Of a DNA stretch of 26,172 nt, positions 1 through 8,101 are shown in pieces. A model generated the notes under the pieces. That model searched no databases and was not told where the DNA came from. It was given only the letters and a program-made list of their open reading frames with translations. Source of the DNA: Fodinibius sp036381435. GTDB taxonomy: Bacteria; Bacteroidota; Rhodothermia; Balneolales; Balneolaceae. The position numbers and the translations under genes are program-made. The stretch covers positions 1-26,172 of the forward strand of contig DASVCW010000015.1 in assembly GCA_036381435.1 (NCBI GenBank), in the 5' to 3' direction. Numbering within the stretch: position 1 is the stretch's first letter; every line of letters starts with the position of its first letter.

Positions 1-454
1 CACACTGCCTCCTGCTTATTATGAGATCGAAAATGATATAATTGATTTACAGTGTGCGGACCTGAATAAGGATGGCTGGAACGACATGTTGGTCTCGGTA
101 GGGTACAGTCCTGCCAGGTTTGAAATATGGATAAACCGCGGTGATTTGACTTTTGAAGATGCTACGGCAGATCTTGCTCCAAATGGGAGCCATGACAACT
201 GGGCATGGAGACTGCCGGTAGTTGACTTCAATGGCGACGATTGGCCTGATTTCTTTGTTTCTACAATTGATGAAAACGACCGGATTTACATCAACCAGGG
301 GGGGACGGGATATACTGTCTTAAATCCTCCGGACAATATGAATAATCTCATGCCTATAGATGCGAATGGCGATGGACGAACTGACTTTTACTGGGCAGGT
401 GCCACTGCTGATGACGGGACTGAGTACGAACCGGTGTTTTTCCGGAATCAGTAG
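1..454 (+). CDS. VCBS/FG-GAP repeat protein, C-terminal part (5' end outside window)
   Basis: The reading frame is open from base 2, so the start lies outside the window; about 150 residues are visible before the TAG at 452-454. Three degenerate FG-GAP/VCBS units are seen: ADLNKDGWNDMLVS, VDFNGDDWPDFFVS and IDANGDGRTDFYWA. Each has the Asp/Asn-rich DxNxDGxxD loop that binds calcium in beta-propeller blades of integrin-like proteins. The protein is probably an exported surface propeller, as is its relative at 2885-4909; the two share the PPP/AYY lead-in, the blade order and an ending in a short R-N-x tail. The following gene starts 36 bases downstream in the same direction. Ligand and exact role cannot be read from sequence. 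The family call is firm, the function unknown. Confidence 0.85.
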   Translation, partial: TLPPAYYEIENDIIDLQCADLNKDGWNDMLVSVGYSPARFEIWINRGDLTFEDATADLAPNGSHDNWAWRLPVVDFNGDDWPDFFVSTIDENDRIYINQGGTGYTVLNPPDNMNNLMPIDANGDGRTDFYWAGATADDGTEYEPVFFRNQ

Positions 455-490
455 GTTTAATATTTACATCAATCTATTTAGAATATAGCC

Positions 491-2629
491 ATGAAAAGAT
501 CAAATATTACAAAGAACTTTGTTAAGCTCCTGATGTCTGCACTAATGATTGCAGTATTCTCTGTACGTCCTACTGCGGCACAATCCATGGTAGCTACTAC
601 CACGCTTCCTGCCTATCGGCCAACAACCGGCTTTAGCGCAGGTCCGCGTACTGTGAAGGTAAATGTTGAACTTGTGGATGGGCGTTGGTGGCGCGGAGTC
701 ATTTGCTTACCGGATGTTTCCTGGGAGGGCTATCGCTACAATGGCATTCTCTATACCGATTTTGTAAATGAAAACAACTGGTTGAAGCCATATACGATCT
801 CGGGTACAATTGTCGTGAATGACAAATGGAAAATACCAATTGAAACTTATACACTTCCACATGGAGAACAGTGCACGACACCAAAACGAGGCGGCGAACC
901 TATTGGAATACCGGACGATATTGGAAAAATTTCGGAGCTAACCTCCCTCCGGCTCGAGAGCTTTCGAATTGACCACGTAAATAGAAATCCCGGGACGGAG
1001 GCGATTATTGAAAAGCGCCTGGAAGCGCGAAAGAAGCTGGATGTCTTGAAGCAACAAGTTGCCTCGGCTGAAACCGCTACTGAAAACGAATTGCAGATTT
1101 TATTGAACAAACTGCTGGACAGGTGGCCAACGGAAGAATTGAAAAATGAAGCCGAGGCACTTGCCGCACAGGTTCAAGCGAGAATGGCCGGCTCTGAGCC
1201 GGCAGGGCAGCAACAAGACAATTATTCTTCCGGTTATGATTCTCAAACAGGTTCCGATGACGGTTCCAATAAAAATATGGGTCAAATTGCTGACTTTCTC
1301 GAGACCCAAGCCCGTCAACAGGCCGAAGCTGAAGATGCGATTGCGGATTTTACGAATGCTGTGACTGATCTGGCCGGAACAATCATATCAGAGTATCATA
1401 GAGAGCAGCGGGAAAAAGCAGCGGAAGAAGCGGAAGAGCGGGCGGAAGAGAAGAGAGATCGTCAAATCTCACAGGCGCGCTTAAATGAACATGACCGTAA
1501 ACGATCCTCCTTGGAACGCATCCGAGACGCCTATCGGCAACGCATCTCTCTGCTACTTACCGGCAGTGAGCCTTCAGCCGTGTCAGCCATTTCCGATATC
1601 AATCAAAGTGAAATGGAGGTTTCACTTGCTTCTCTTCTGGAGGCGGAGCGGGAAAAATCTGCGACCCTTCACAATGATTCAGTTTTTGTAATGGCGTTGT
1701 TAGCCGTACCTATAAGATATCTTCCGGATAACCACGATCAAATTAGCTATGATTACCTTACGGTACGCTATAACCATCTTGATAGAAAGCTAACGGAAGA
1801 AGAGCGATTAACCGACGACGAAGTCTGGGACATAGCGGCCCTCCCGGGGACGGATGTACTCCTTTCGCAAACACAGGCATTTTCTCTCGCTACACTTATC
1901 AATGCCGCCAACAACGATGTAGATCGGGAAGTTCTCACATACCTGAATCCTTGGGCCCCTCCTTACGCCGAAAACGCCCTATTGATCGCGGAAAATGACC
2001 GAGCGGAGCTCGAACGGATAAAAAGCCTTATCGCCGGCGTAGAGGCACCCAATATCTTTATTAATGGTTCCGGAATCGTTGAAGAAGTCGAAGCTTTACA
2101 TCGACTGAGAACCTATCTCCGGTATTATCCTACAGGGAGGCTTGCGGCAAACGCACGTGCCGAACTCGCAGAGATAGAAGAACGACGGTACCAAGCGCTG
2201 GAACGTGGTGCGAATCGCTTCGCAATTGCCAAATTTATTGAAGAATTCCCCGATAATCCACATGTACCTGCTTTGTCCAAGCGCCTTGCCAGCCTTACCA
2301 CGCTTCATAACTACCAAAGTCAAATTTACGAACTGGAATCCGATTTAATTTCTTACCGGGCATCCAAAGATGTGTTTTTATGGGGGGGAGTAATTACCGG
2401 GTCGTTATCTGCGCTGGCGGGTGGCTTGTCCGACTTGCCCGCCCTAACGGGAGGCGGACTGGTCATTGGCGGCTCCTTTGTGCTCTATAGTCTATACAAA
2501 ATGTCTCAAATATCATCGACTAAGCAGAAATTACAGCGCCTTCGGAACGAAGGTCCACAATTGTCTCTATTACCCGGTTATGACATAGAAAACGAAGCCT
2601 TTAGCATGGGGCTTACTGTTAAATTTTGA
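491..2629 (+). CDS. Unrecognised exported coiled-coil protein (712 aa)
   Basis: I do not recognise a named family. Residues 1-30 form a signal peptide (basic MKRSNITKNFVK, hydrophobic core, likely cleavage near TAAQS), so the product leaves the cytoplasm. Residues about 50-140 are rich in beta-prone Trp/Tyr/Gly (VELVDGRWWRGVICL) and look like a small beta domain. Residues 170-235 and 300-340 are highly charged Glu/Ala/Arg helices, the second (EEAEERAEEKRDRQ) a clear coiled coil. Residues about 535-600 contain helical units with LRYYPTGRLAANARAEL and FIEEFPDNPHVPAL, which resemble the TPR-like 'F..YPdSp.a..A' pattern of periplasmic scaffolds. A Gly-rich hydrophobic stretch at about 631-672 could be a membrane hairpin. 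The chain ends in Phe (GLTVKF), a C-terminal residue typical of outer-membrane insertion signals. VCBS genes lie on both sides. Localisation to the envelope is inferred. Confidence 0.8.
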   Translation: MKRSNITKNFVKLLMSALMIAVFSVRPTAAQSMVATTTLPAYRPTTGFSAGPRTVKVNVELVDGRWWRGVICLPDVSWEGYRYNGILYTDFVNENNWLKPYTISGTIVVNDKWKIPIETYTLPHGEQCTTPKRGGEPIGIPDDIGKISELTSLRLESFRIDHVNRNPGTEAIIEKRLEARKKLDVLKQQVASAETATENELQILLNKLLDRWPTEELKNEAEALAAQVQARMAGSEPAGQQQDNYSSGYDSQTGSDDGSNKNMGQIADFLETQARQQAEAEDAIADFTNAVTDLAGTIISEYHREQREKAAEEAEERAEEKRDRQISQARLNEHDRKRSSLERIRDAYRQRISLLLTGSEPSAVSAISDINQSEMEVSLASLLEAEREKSATLHNDSVFVMALLAVPIRYLPDNHDQISYDYLTVRYNHLDRKLTEEERLTDDEVWDIAALPGTDVLLSQTQAFSLATLINAANNDVDREVLTYLNPWAPPYAENALLIAENDRAELERIKSLIAGVEAPNIFINGSGIVEEVEALHRLRTYLRYYPTGRLAANARAELAEIEERRYQALERGANRFAIAKFIEEFPDNPHVPALSKRLASLTTLHNYQSQIYELESDLISYRASKDVFLWGGVITGSLSALAGGLSDLPALTGGGLVIGGSFVLYSLYKMSQISSTKQKLQRLRNEGPQLSLLPGYDIENEAFSMGLTVKF

Positions 2630-2643
2630 AACGGGCTTGGTGA

Positions 2644-2811
2644 GATGAGCTTTTGATTCACGGCGGGCTGAAGACTTTTTCCGCCCCGGACGATCCCGTG
2701 CTTATGGCCACCTGGAAGATGGTGGTGAAATACGCCAATACATTTTTTAGCGGAGATAATGCGATTATTTTTCAATCCTGCAATAACCTGGTGCCTGCAT
2801 TATCATCATGA
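2644..2811 (+). pseudogene. Possible gene remnant, 55 codons
   Basis: An open frame between two stops (TGA 2641-2643 and TGA 2809-2811) translates to a protein-like sequence containing GGLKTFSAPDDPVLMATW and a terminal stretch with FSGDNAIIFQSCNN. It has a mixed, folded-protein composition rather than the low-complexity look of shadow frames. No good start is present: the first in-frame ATG is at 2704, which would give only 35 residues and has no visible ribosome site. It lies in the short gap between two exported-protein genes and could be a decayed gene end. I do not recognise the family, and it may equally be chance. Confidence 0.25.
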
Positions 2812-2884
2812 CGGAAAGTTACATTTCGCAAAGAACAGGAGACATTACTCCACAGATAAAAACAGTAAACCATAGGGGAACATT

Positions 2885-4909
2885 ATGCAGTATTTATTTT
2901 CAATTACAGATGTGAAACAGGCTTCGGGAGTTTTTAAATCTTTTTTATCACGATCTGTAGTATCTGGTGCCCTTCTTATGGGAATGCTGGTGCTTCTTTC
3001 TGCCTGTAAAGGTGGGGAGTCACCCACGAAGACTACTCCCCCGGAGCCGGCTGGTCCTTCCGTTCAGGCTGTTTCGGGGAGTGAACAAACCGGTGTAGTT
3101 GCTACTGAACTTGCCGAGCCTCTTGTAGTGAAGGTTAGTGATTCAAACAGGGAACCTTTAAGTGAAAAGACAGTCAACTGGGAGATTACCACGGGGGAAG
3201 GCTCGCTCAGTACTACGAGTACAACTACTGATGCCGAAGGACAGGCACAGGTGATCTGGACGCTCGGAACACAGGCAGGGGAACAAAAAGTAATTGCTTC
3301 CATCTCAGAGTCCGGTTCAAAAGTGACATTTACAGCTACAGCAGAACCTGGTGAGCCTGTGCAGTTCATTATCACTCCAGAATCGGTTACTCTGCAAACC
3401 TGGGGCGATTCTCTTCAACTATCCGCGGGTATGGCTGATCAGTATGGGAACGCGATAGAATCGGGGTCGGTAAGTTGGGGTACTTCTGCCTCAGAAATCG
3501 TATCCATTGATGTGGATGGATGGGCGCGAAGCTACTCGGCTGCACGTCCGGGTGAGGCAATACTTACGGCCCGGATGGAGGGTATGGAAGCCACAGTGAA
3601 TGCAGAGGTCATTGCTCAGCCAAATCCCCAATGCCAAATGCCGACAGATTTCCCAATACAAGGAACAGTGGCGGGAATTCCGTCTTTTGTTGAAGAAGAT
3701 CGTATTAATGCTCCCGTTCCGCCATATTACGCGAACGATGCTTCCATAGGAGATTTTGACGGCGACGGATATGAAGATATGGTGGTTTACAGTTATAATG
3801 CGCCATGGGATAATACGGGTGATCAAAATGGCGTAGTGTTTTTCTGGAAGAATGACGGCACGGGTTATTTTACTGATGCGACAGAAGAAGTACTCGAACC
3901 TGATTTTATCAAGTCTGATATGACCCGGGATTTTGAAGTGGCCGACTTCAACAGCGATGGTGTCCTTGATATTTATGCAGCTCAGACCGGATGGGATGAA
4001 CCTCCATATCCCGGGGGTCCTAATCTTCTTTTATTGAGCGGTGGAGGTACACTCACTAATCGGGCATCTACCAATCTGTCTCCCTATGAAACAACCGGCT
4101 TTACTCATTCATCGGCATCCGCGGATGTCGATTGCGATGGGGATATCGATATTTATGAGGGAGATCTTATTGATGGTGGTCCGCATCTTCATATCAACAA
4201 CGGTGCTGGTTCTTTTACGGCGGAGGACGAACGGCTTCCAACCAGAATTGCGGAAGCAGCTTATGACGATGGCTATGCAACGGCTGAATTCAGCGATGTT
4301 GATCGGGACGGAGATCCTGATCTTGTACTAGGAGAGATCGGCTTCAGCGGAGATGCGCTGCTTATTAATGATGGTTTTGGATACTTCCATCAAGCACCTC
4401 AGGAAGCCCTGCCCCCGCCATACTTCACCAACGGAGATTACCTTACCGCCGAGATCAAAAGTGCCGATGTGAATCTCGATGGCTGGCCTGATCTGCTGGT
4501 ATCTGCCACACCTGGATACAATGATGGACATCTTGCTTTTTGGAAAAACAACGGTGACGGCACATTCACAGATGCCACCTCGGGCAATGTTCCGCAGCCC
4601 TGGGCAGGCACAGGTGTTGAAGGCTGGATTTTTCGGATAGCGATCGCCGATTTCAATGGAGACAGCTGGGTTGATATACTTGCTGACCGACATCTCCTGA
4701 TCAATCAAGGTGGAACCTTTATCGATGTGACCGGCTCCGTATACGGGCTGCACGACGATAGGGTTGAAATGCGGGACTACAGCACCTTCATTGGGTATCC
4801 AATTGATGCAGACAGGGATGGAGCTCAGGATATTTTACTGCTCCGGGGCTGGTACCTATTTCAGGAGGATAAGGCTACCTCCGCGGTAATTCTTCGGAAT
4901 GTGAATTGA
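2885..4909 (+). CDS. Lipoprotein with two Ig-like domains and seven VCBS/FG-GAP repeats
   Basis: The 674-residue protein starts at ATG 2885, preceded by the purine-rich AGGGGAA. A hydrophobic segment ends in the lipobox LLSAC, giving lipid-modified Cys41 and envelope anchoring. Residues about 55-155 match a group-1 (invasin/intimin-type) bacterial Ig domain (VVKVSDSNREPLSEKTVNWE, TDAEGQAQVIWTLG). Residues about 158-245 match a BIG2-type domain (ITPESVTLQTWGDSLQLSA). From about residue 285 to 650 there are seven calcium-loop blades: DFDGDGYED, DFNSDGVLD, DVDCDGDID, DVDRDGDPD, DVNLDGWPD, DFNGDSWVD and DADRDGAQD. Seven blades suggest a closed beta-propeller lifted from the membrane by the Ig stalk. 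It is a paralogue of the gene ending at 454. The likely role is surface binding or adhesion; the ligand is unknown. Confidence 0.9.
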   Translation: MQYLFSITDVKQASGVFKSFLSRSVVSGALLMGMLVLLSACKGGESPTKTTPPEPAGPSVQAVSGSEQTGVVATELAEPLVVKVSDSNREPLSEKTVNWEITTGEGSLSTTSTTTDAEGQAQVIWTLGTQAGEQKVIASISESGSKVTFTATAEPGEPVQFIITPESVTLQTWGDSLQLSAGMADQYGNAIESGSVSWGTSASEIVSIDVDGWARSYSAARPGEAILTARMEGMEATVNAEVIAQPNPQCQMPTDFPIQGTVAGIPSFVEEDRINAPVPPYYANDASIGDFDGDGYEDMVVYSYNAPWDNTGDQNGVVFFWKNDGTGYFTDATEEVLEPDFIKSDMTRDFEVADFNSDGVLDIYAAQTGWDEPPYPGGPNLLLLSGGGTLTNRASTNLSPYETTGFTHSSASADVDCDGDIDIYEGDLIDGGPHLHINNGAGSFTAEDERLPTRIAEAAYDDGYATAEFSDVDRDGDPDLVLGEIGFSGDALLINDGFGYFHQAPQEALPPPYFTNGDYLTAEIKSADVNLDGWPDLLVSATPGYNDGHLAFWKNNGDGTFTDATSGNVPQPWAGTGVEGWIFRIAIADFNGDSWVDILADRHLLINQGGTFIDVTGSVYGLHDDRVEMRDYSTFIGYPIDADRDGAQDILLLRGWYLFQEDKATSAVILRNVN

Positions 4910-4927
4910 GGAGCGGGAACAGTAGCA

Positions 4928-4971
4928 ATGCTTGAAATAAATGCTTGAAATAAATGCTTGAAATAAATGCT
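4928..4971. repeat. Tandem repeat, 13-bp unit, about 3.4 copies
   Basis: ATGCTTGAAATAA is repeated perfectly at 4928-4940, 4941-4953 and 4954-4966, followed by a partial ATGCT. The array starts 18 bases after the lipoprotein stop codon. Perfect identity between copies suggests recent slippage; copy number may vary between strains. Confidence 0.95.
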
Positions 4972-5269
4972 GGTTATTATTGTTCTGCTTTTCATCCCGC
5001 AATATCAACCGCTTATCACAAAACGGGGTTTTATATGGCAAAAATTGATTTTTTCTTTTGTGCTTTAAAGAGGCAACGGAATTGAATGTTAAGTAAGAAA
5101 TAAAGCCAGCCATGGAAACGAATTCAAAAAACTATAAGAGGAGCTGGTTTTTGTAGAGTGACAGAGATAGGAGAGAGACGCTCATGAGCCAAGAATAACC
5201 CCAGAGAGAGTACTGTTTTAGTGGAAAGATGCAAGTATGTATCATTCCCTATTAGACAGAAGGTATATA

Positions 5270-5300
5270 CTGCCGGACATTGAACGTGTCCGGCAGTTTT
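5270..5300 (+). terminator. Hairpin, probable intrinsic terminator (plus strand)
   Basis: CTGCCGGACA (5270-5279) pairs perfectly with TGTCCGGCAG (5287-5296) across a 7-base loop and is followed by TTTTATTT. Orientation fits transcripts coming from the lipoprotein gene or from an unannotated plus-strand RNA. The stem ends only 6 bases from the ligase stop codon, so it may also stall the converging minus-strand transcript, although that side has no T run. Confidence 0.75.
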
Positions 5301-5302
5301 AT

Positions 5303-7012
5303 TTAAAAATAAAAAGAGGGATTTTCATCCTGTTCTAACCGGTCGCGATTCATTTTTTGCCGGTACATTCGCTCCACATCTTTGAGTGAATCAACATCTT
5401 CAGGACCAAGATCCCACCGAATGGTTTTGAAGCGCGGCAGCCGAAGAGTATAGTTTGCCTTTGTTCGTTTGTTTATTTGAATATCATCAAACGCAATCTC
5501 TACTACAATTTTGGGGATGAGTCCAAGCGTACTGCCATATCTTTCTGCCGTTGATTCTTTAATCTCCTGATTCAGTCTTTTCATTTCTTCATCAGTATAT
5601 CCGCCATAAGCTTTGCCGATGGGGATAAATTCTTCTTCATATCGTTCGTCATCTTTTACTCTGATTCCAAGTGTGAAGTCAGAATAATAACCTCCGCGTT
5701 TACCGCTTCCGGCGTGAGCGTACATGATAACGGTATCAATCGTACCTGCCGGCTTTTTAACTTTTAGCCACGACTTGCCCCTTTTGCCATACTCATAGAT
5801 ACTATCCTTTTTCTTAAGCATGAGTCCCTCATTCCCATGCGCCAGTGCGCGTTCAAATAAATCGTCCACATGCCCTGCATCCTGTACTGCAAACTGATTT
5901 GAAACGGGGAAGGCATACTTTTTTGAAAGCTGTTCGAGCAGTTTGCGGCGTTGAACCAGCGAGTGGTTAAACACGGGCGAATCATCAAAATAAAGGATAT
6001 CGAAAGCGATGAATAAAACGGGAAACTGCTCCATAATTTTTTTGCCCGGCTTTTTGCGTCCCATTCGCTTCTGAAGCAGCTGAAAGGGCATGATCTTATC
6101 ATCCTTATATACGCATATTTCTCCGTCCAGAACCAGACCGGGTAATTTTCGGTTGATGAAAAATTGTAAAACATCAGGAAAGGTTTGAGTTACATCATTC
6201 AGATCACGCGAATAAATGCTGATTTTCTGTCCGCTGATATGACACTGAGCCCTCATTCCGTCAAACTTTTCTTCAGCGATATAGCCATCCAGACTGCCCA
6301 GGCTGTCACTTTCAACCGGAGAAGCCAGCATAAATGAAAGGGGGTGAAAAAGTTTAAAAGAAGCATCATCCAGGTTATTGTTTTTACAGAGAACAGCTGT
6401 CCGCCCGATGCTTCCCGTAATCATGTGAGCATATCGAACGTTATCAGTTTTTTTGCCAAAGGCGATGGCGATGGCACTGATAATGCTTCGGCTTTCAAAA
6501 CCGATACGCAGAGAGCCCTGACTCATAATTCGGATAAAATATTTAATCTCGACCGGCGTCATTTTAGTCCAGATCTTCCCCAAGATTTTTTGCTTTTCAT
6601 GTCGGGATTTTGCCCGGTATAAATCTTCAAAGATCCGGTAAATTTCACCCAATAAAAGTTGGGCAGGCAATCTTTTTTGTCGGGCCGCTTCCAGATTCAT
6701 CATCAGCTTTTCGATGGTTTCAGAAGCACTGCCCAGTGCCGTTTTACAGGGTTTGAAGACCTCTTCATAGCCGATTTCACAGAAATCAGCGGCGCAGGTT
6801 GAGTAAGTACCTCCGCCTACCGATGCACGTTTACCTGAAAGTGAAGGAAAAGCTCCTTCTCCAAGAAACTGAGCTGCGAGGCTAAGATCTTCATCTGCTT
6901 TAATGCTTTTAAAATAGGCAGCACAGAGGGCAATTTTGGAGTTTGAGCTTCGTACTTCAGCGATCTCCTGTGCTGTCTGAGCCAGTTTTTGGAAGGTGTT
7001 TTCCATTTCCAT
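5303..7012 (-). CDS. ATP-dependent DNA ligase (ligase-associated repair set)
   Basis: This enzyme seals nicks in duplex DNA using ATP and a covalent lysyl-AMP. All nucleotidyltransferase motifs are visible: motif I EEKFDGMR with nucleophile Lys249, motif III VLDGEIC (about 294-300), IIIa FIAFDIL (about 334-340), IV EGLMLKK (about 395-401) and V SWLKVKK (about 414-420). An N-terminal helical DNA-binding domain precedes the core and a C-terminal OB-fold (from about 425) follows it. The 569-residue length fits the monofunctional bacterial/archaeal-like ligases (PP_1105-type) that travel with an MBL-fold exonuclease, which is the next gene upstream at 7118-8101. It is not the replicative NAD-dependent LigA. 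Start ATG 7012; Met3 (7006) is an equal alternative. The 105-base gap to the exonuclease carries an inverted repeat, so transcription with it is probable rather than certain. Confidence 0.93.
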   Translation of the reverse strand: MEMENTFQKLAQTAQEIAEVRSSNSKIALCAAYFKSIKADEDLSLAAQFLGEGAFPSLSGKRASVGGGTYSTCAADFCEIGYEEVFKPCKTALGSASETIEKLMMNLEAARQKRLPAQLLLGEIYRIFEDLYRAKSRHEKQKILGKIWTKMTPVEIKYFIRIMSQGSLRIGFESRSIISAIAIAFGKKTDNVRYAHMITGSIGRTAVLCKNNNLDDASFKLFHPLSFMLASPVESDSLGSLDGYIAEEKFDGMRAQCHISGQKISIYSRDLNDVTQTFPDVLQFFINRKLPGLVLDGEICVYKDDKIMPFQLLQKRMGRKKPGKKIMEQFPVLFIAFDILYFDDSPVFNHSLVQRRKLLEQLSKKYAFPVSNQFAVQDAGHVDDLFERALAHGNEGLMLKKKDSIYEYGKRGKSWLKVKKPAGTIDTVIMYAHAGSGKRGGYYSDFTLGIRVKDDERYEEEFIPIGKAYGGYTDEEMKRLNQEIKESTAERYGSTLGLIPKIVVEIAFDDIQINKRTKANYTLRLPRFKTIRWDLGPEDVDSLKDVERMYRQKMNRDRLEQDENPSFYF

Positions 7013-7035
7013 TGCACTTGTATTTTGGGAACGTG

Positions 7036-7114
7036 GAACACGGATAAAGCAGGTAAAAAAGGATAAACACAGATTTTAATTTAATCTATCCGCTTAATCG
7101 ATTTATCCGCGTTC
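7036..7114. repeat. Imperfect inverted repeat between exonuclease and ligase genes
   Basis: GAACACGGATAAA (7036-7048) faces TTTATCCGCGTTC (7102-7114), with one mismatch, and pairing continues imperfectly inward (GGATA with TATCC). The whole forms a roughly 79-base imperfect palindrome filling most of the gap. Its wording resembles dispersed intergenic repeats seen in Bacteroidota-like genomes. It may be a stabilising or attenuating hairpin in the exonuclease-ligase mRNA. Confidence 0.7.
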
Positions 7115-7117
7115 TGC

Positions 7118-8101
7118 CTAATCATCTGTTTCAACTTTTGTGTCTAAAAAGGTTGATTCAATGTTTCGTTCTGAGAGATAATGCCTTACAACACTGGCAT
7201 TGGGGGTATGGGTGATGTGAACTTTTTTGGGGTTCAGTTCTTCGCATAAACGAATCAGTTCGAAAAAATCCAGATGGTCGGAAAGTGGAATCAATTTGTC
7301 AACGTTTAGTTGAATGCGGCTGGCTTCGCGAGCAGCCCATCCGGAGCAGTAGGCGATACGCTTTTTGTGAATATGAGAAGCAAACCCGGAGGCGAGTGCA
7401 GAAGTTGGAGCAACCAAAATGCAGCCCTCGCAGCTTTCGTAATTATAGCTGCTATAACTGCCCAGGTCGATACCGGCTTCTTCATAGACTTCACACATTT
7501 TGTAACCTCCTCCATGAATTTGAAGCGGGTGATTGAGCGGTGCCAGAAGATGCATTACTTCCTGAGCTTTGCCTAAATTATAAGCTAAAAAAATGGGAGT
7601 GTAACCTTCATTCAGCGAATCAGCAGCGAAACTTTGAACTTCAGCTCTAAGTTTATCATAGGAATCCCATTTATAAACAGGCAACCCAAAAGTAGCTTCA
7701 GTGATTAAATAATCGGCCTGATTGGGTATGGAAAAGCCTTCCGAAGCAGGTGAAGGCGGGGTGCGGTAATCACCGGTGTAAAGTACAGAGCCTTCCTCGC
7801 TCTCTACCAAAACCATAGATGAGCCGAGGATGTGTCCGGCAGGATAAAGCGTAATCCGGGCATTTTTTGTTTCAAACGGCTCATAAAATTCAAGCAGATT
7901 CGCTTTACCCGAAAAACCGCGTTTTTGCATTAATTTATGAGTGAACTTAGTGCAAAAGACGCTGCTGCTTTGGCTGCGGGGAGTGTGATCAGAGTGGGCG
8001 TGGGAGATGAAGGTATACCGGGAATCGGTTCCGCTGTAGTCGAAGCCGATGTTGAGATCCGGCAGCAGAATTCCGTGATGTCCGGTTTTTGTGATGTTCA
8101 T
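7118..8101 (-). CDS. MBL-fold ligase-associated DNA exonuclease
   Basis: This 327-residue protein is a metallo-beta-lactamase-fold nuclease of the mRNA 3'-end-processing/SNM1-like branch. The dinuclear metal site is visible as HAHSDH (34-39), GH at about 90 (LYPAGHILGSSMV) and the Asp in YTGDYR (about 111). C-terminal SDHLDFFEL and HITHTP match the remaining beta-CASP-like histidines. In the known ligase-associated set the exonuclease accompanies an ATP-dependent ligase, a DEXH helicase and the PdeM endonuclease; only the ligase is found here, directly downstream. The start ATG (8099-8101) overlaps the stop of the upstream membrane-protein gene in an ATGA arrangement, which implies translational coupling. 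DNA end processing in repair is inferred from family membership. Confidence 0.9.
   Translation of the reverse strand: MNITKTGHHGILLPDLNIGFDYSGTDSRYTFISHAHSDHTPRSQSSSVFCTKFTHKLMQKRGFSGKANLLEFYEPFETKNARITLYPAGHILGSSMVLVESEEGSVLYTGDYRTPPSPASEGFSIPNQADYLITEATFGLPVYKWDSYDKLRAEVQSFAADSLNEGYTPIFLAYNLGKAQEVMHLLAPLNHPLQIHGGGYKMCEVYEEAGIDLGSYSSYNYESCEGCILVAPTSALASGFASHIHKKRIAYCSGWAAREASRIQLNVDKLIPLSDHLDFFELIRLCEELNPKKVHITHTPNASVVRHYLSERNIESTFLDTKVETDD

Larger units (their letters stand above)
4910..5302. other. Gene-free spacer, 393 bases
   Basis: No frame here looks coding; the only sizeable frame runs on the minus strand back into the lipoprotein gene and has low-complexity content. The spacer holds a 13-bp tandem repeat near its left end and a perfect 10-bp hairpin followed by T residues near its right end. 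About 300 bases between them show no recognisable element. A plus-strand non-coding transcript ending at the hairpin is possible but not demonstrated. Confidence 0.6.

Noticed and set aside
4328..4753. Minus-strand 141-codon frame opposite the VCBS lipoprotein
   Set aside because: Shadow frame created by the repetitive Asp/Gly codons of the propeller.
4856..5113. Minus-strand 85-codon frame after the lipoprotein gene
   Set aside because: Overlaps the lipoprotein end, is Asn/Lys/Tyr/Ser-rich with no family features, and covers the tandem repeat.
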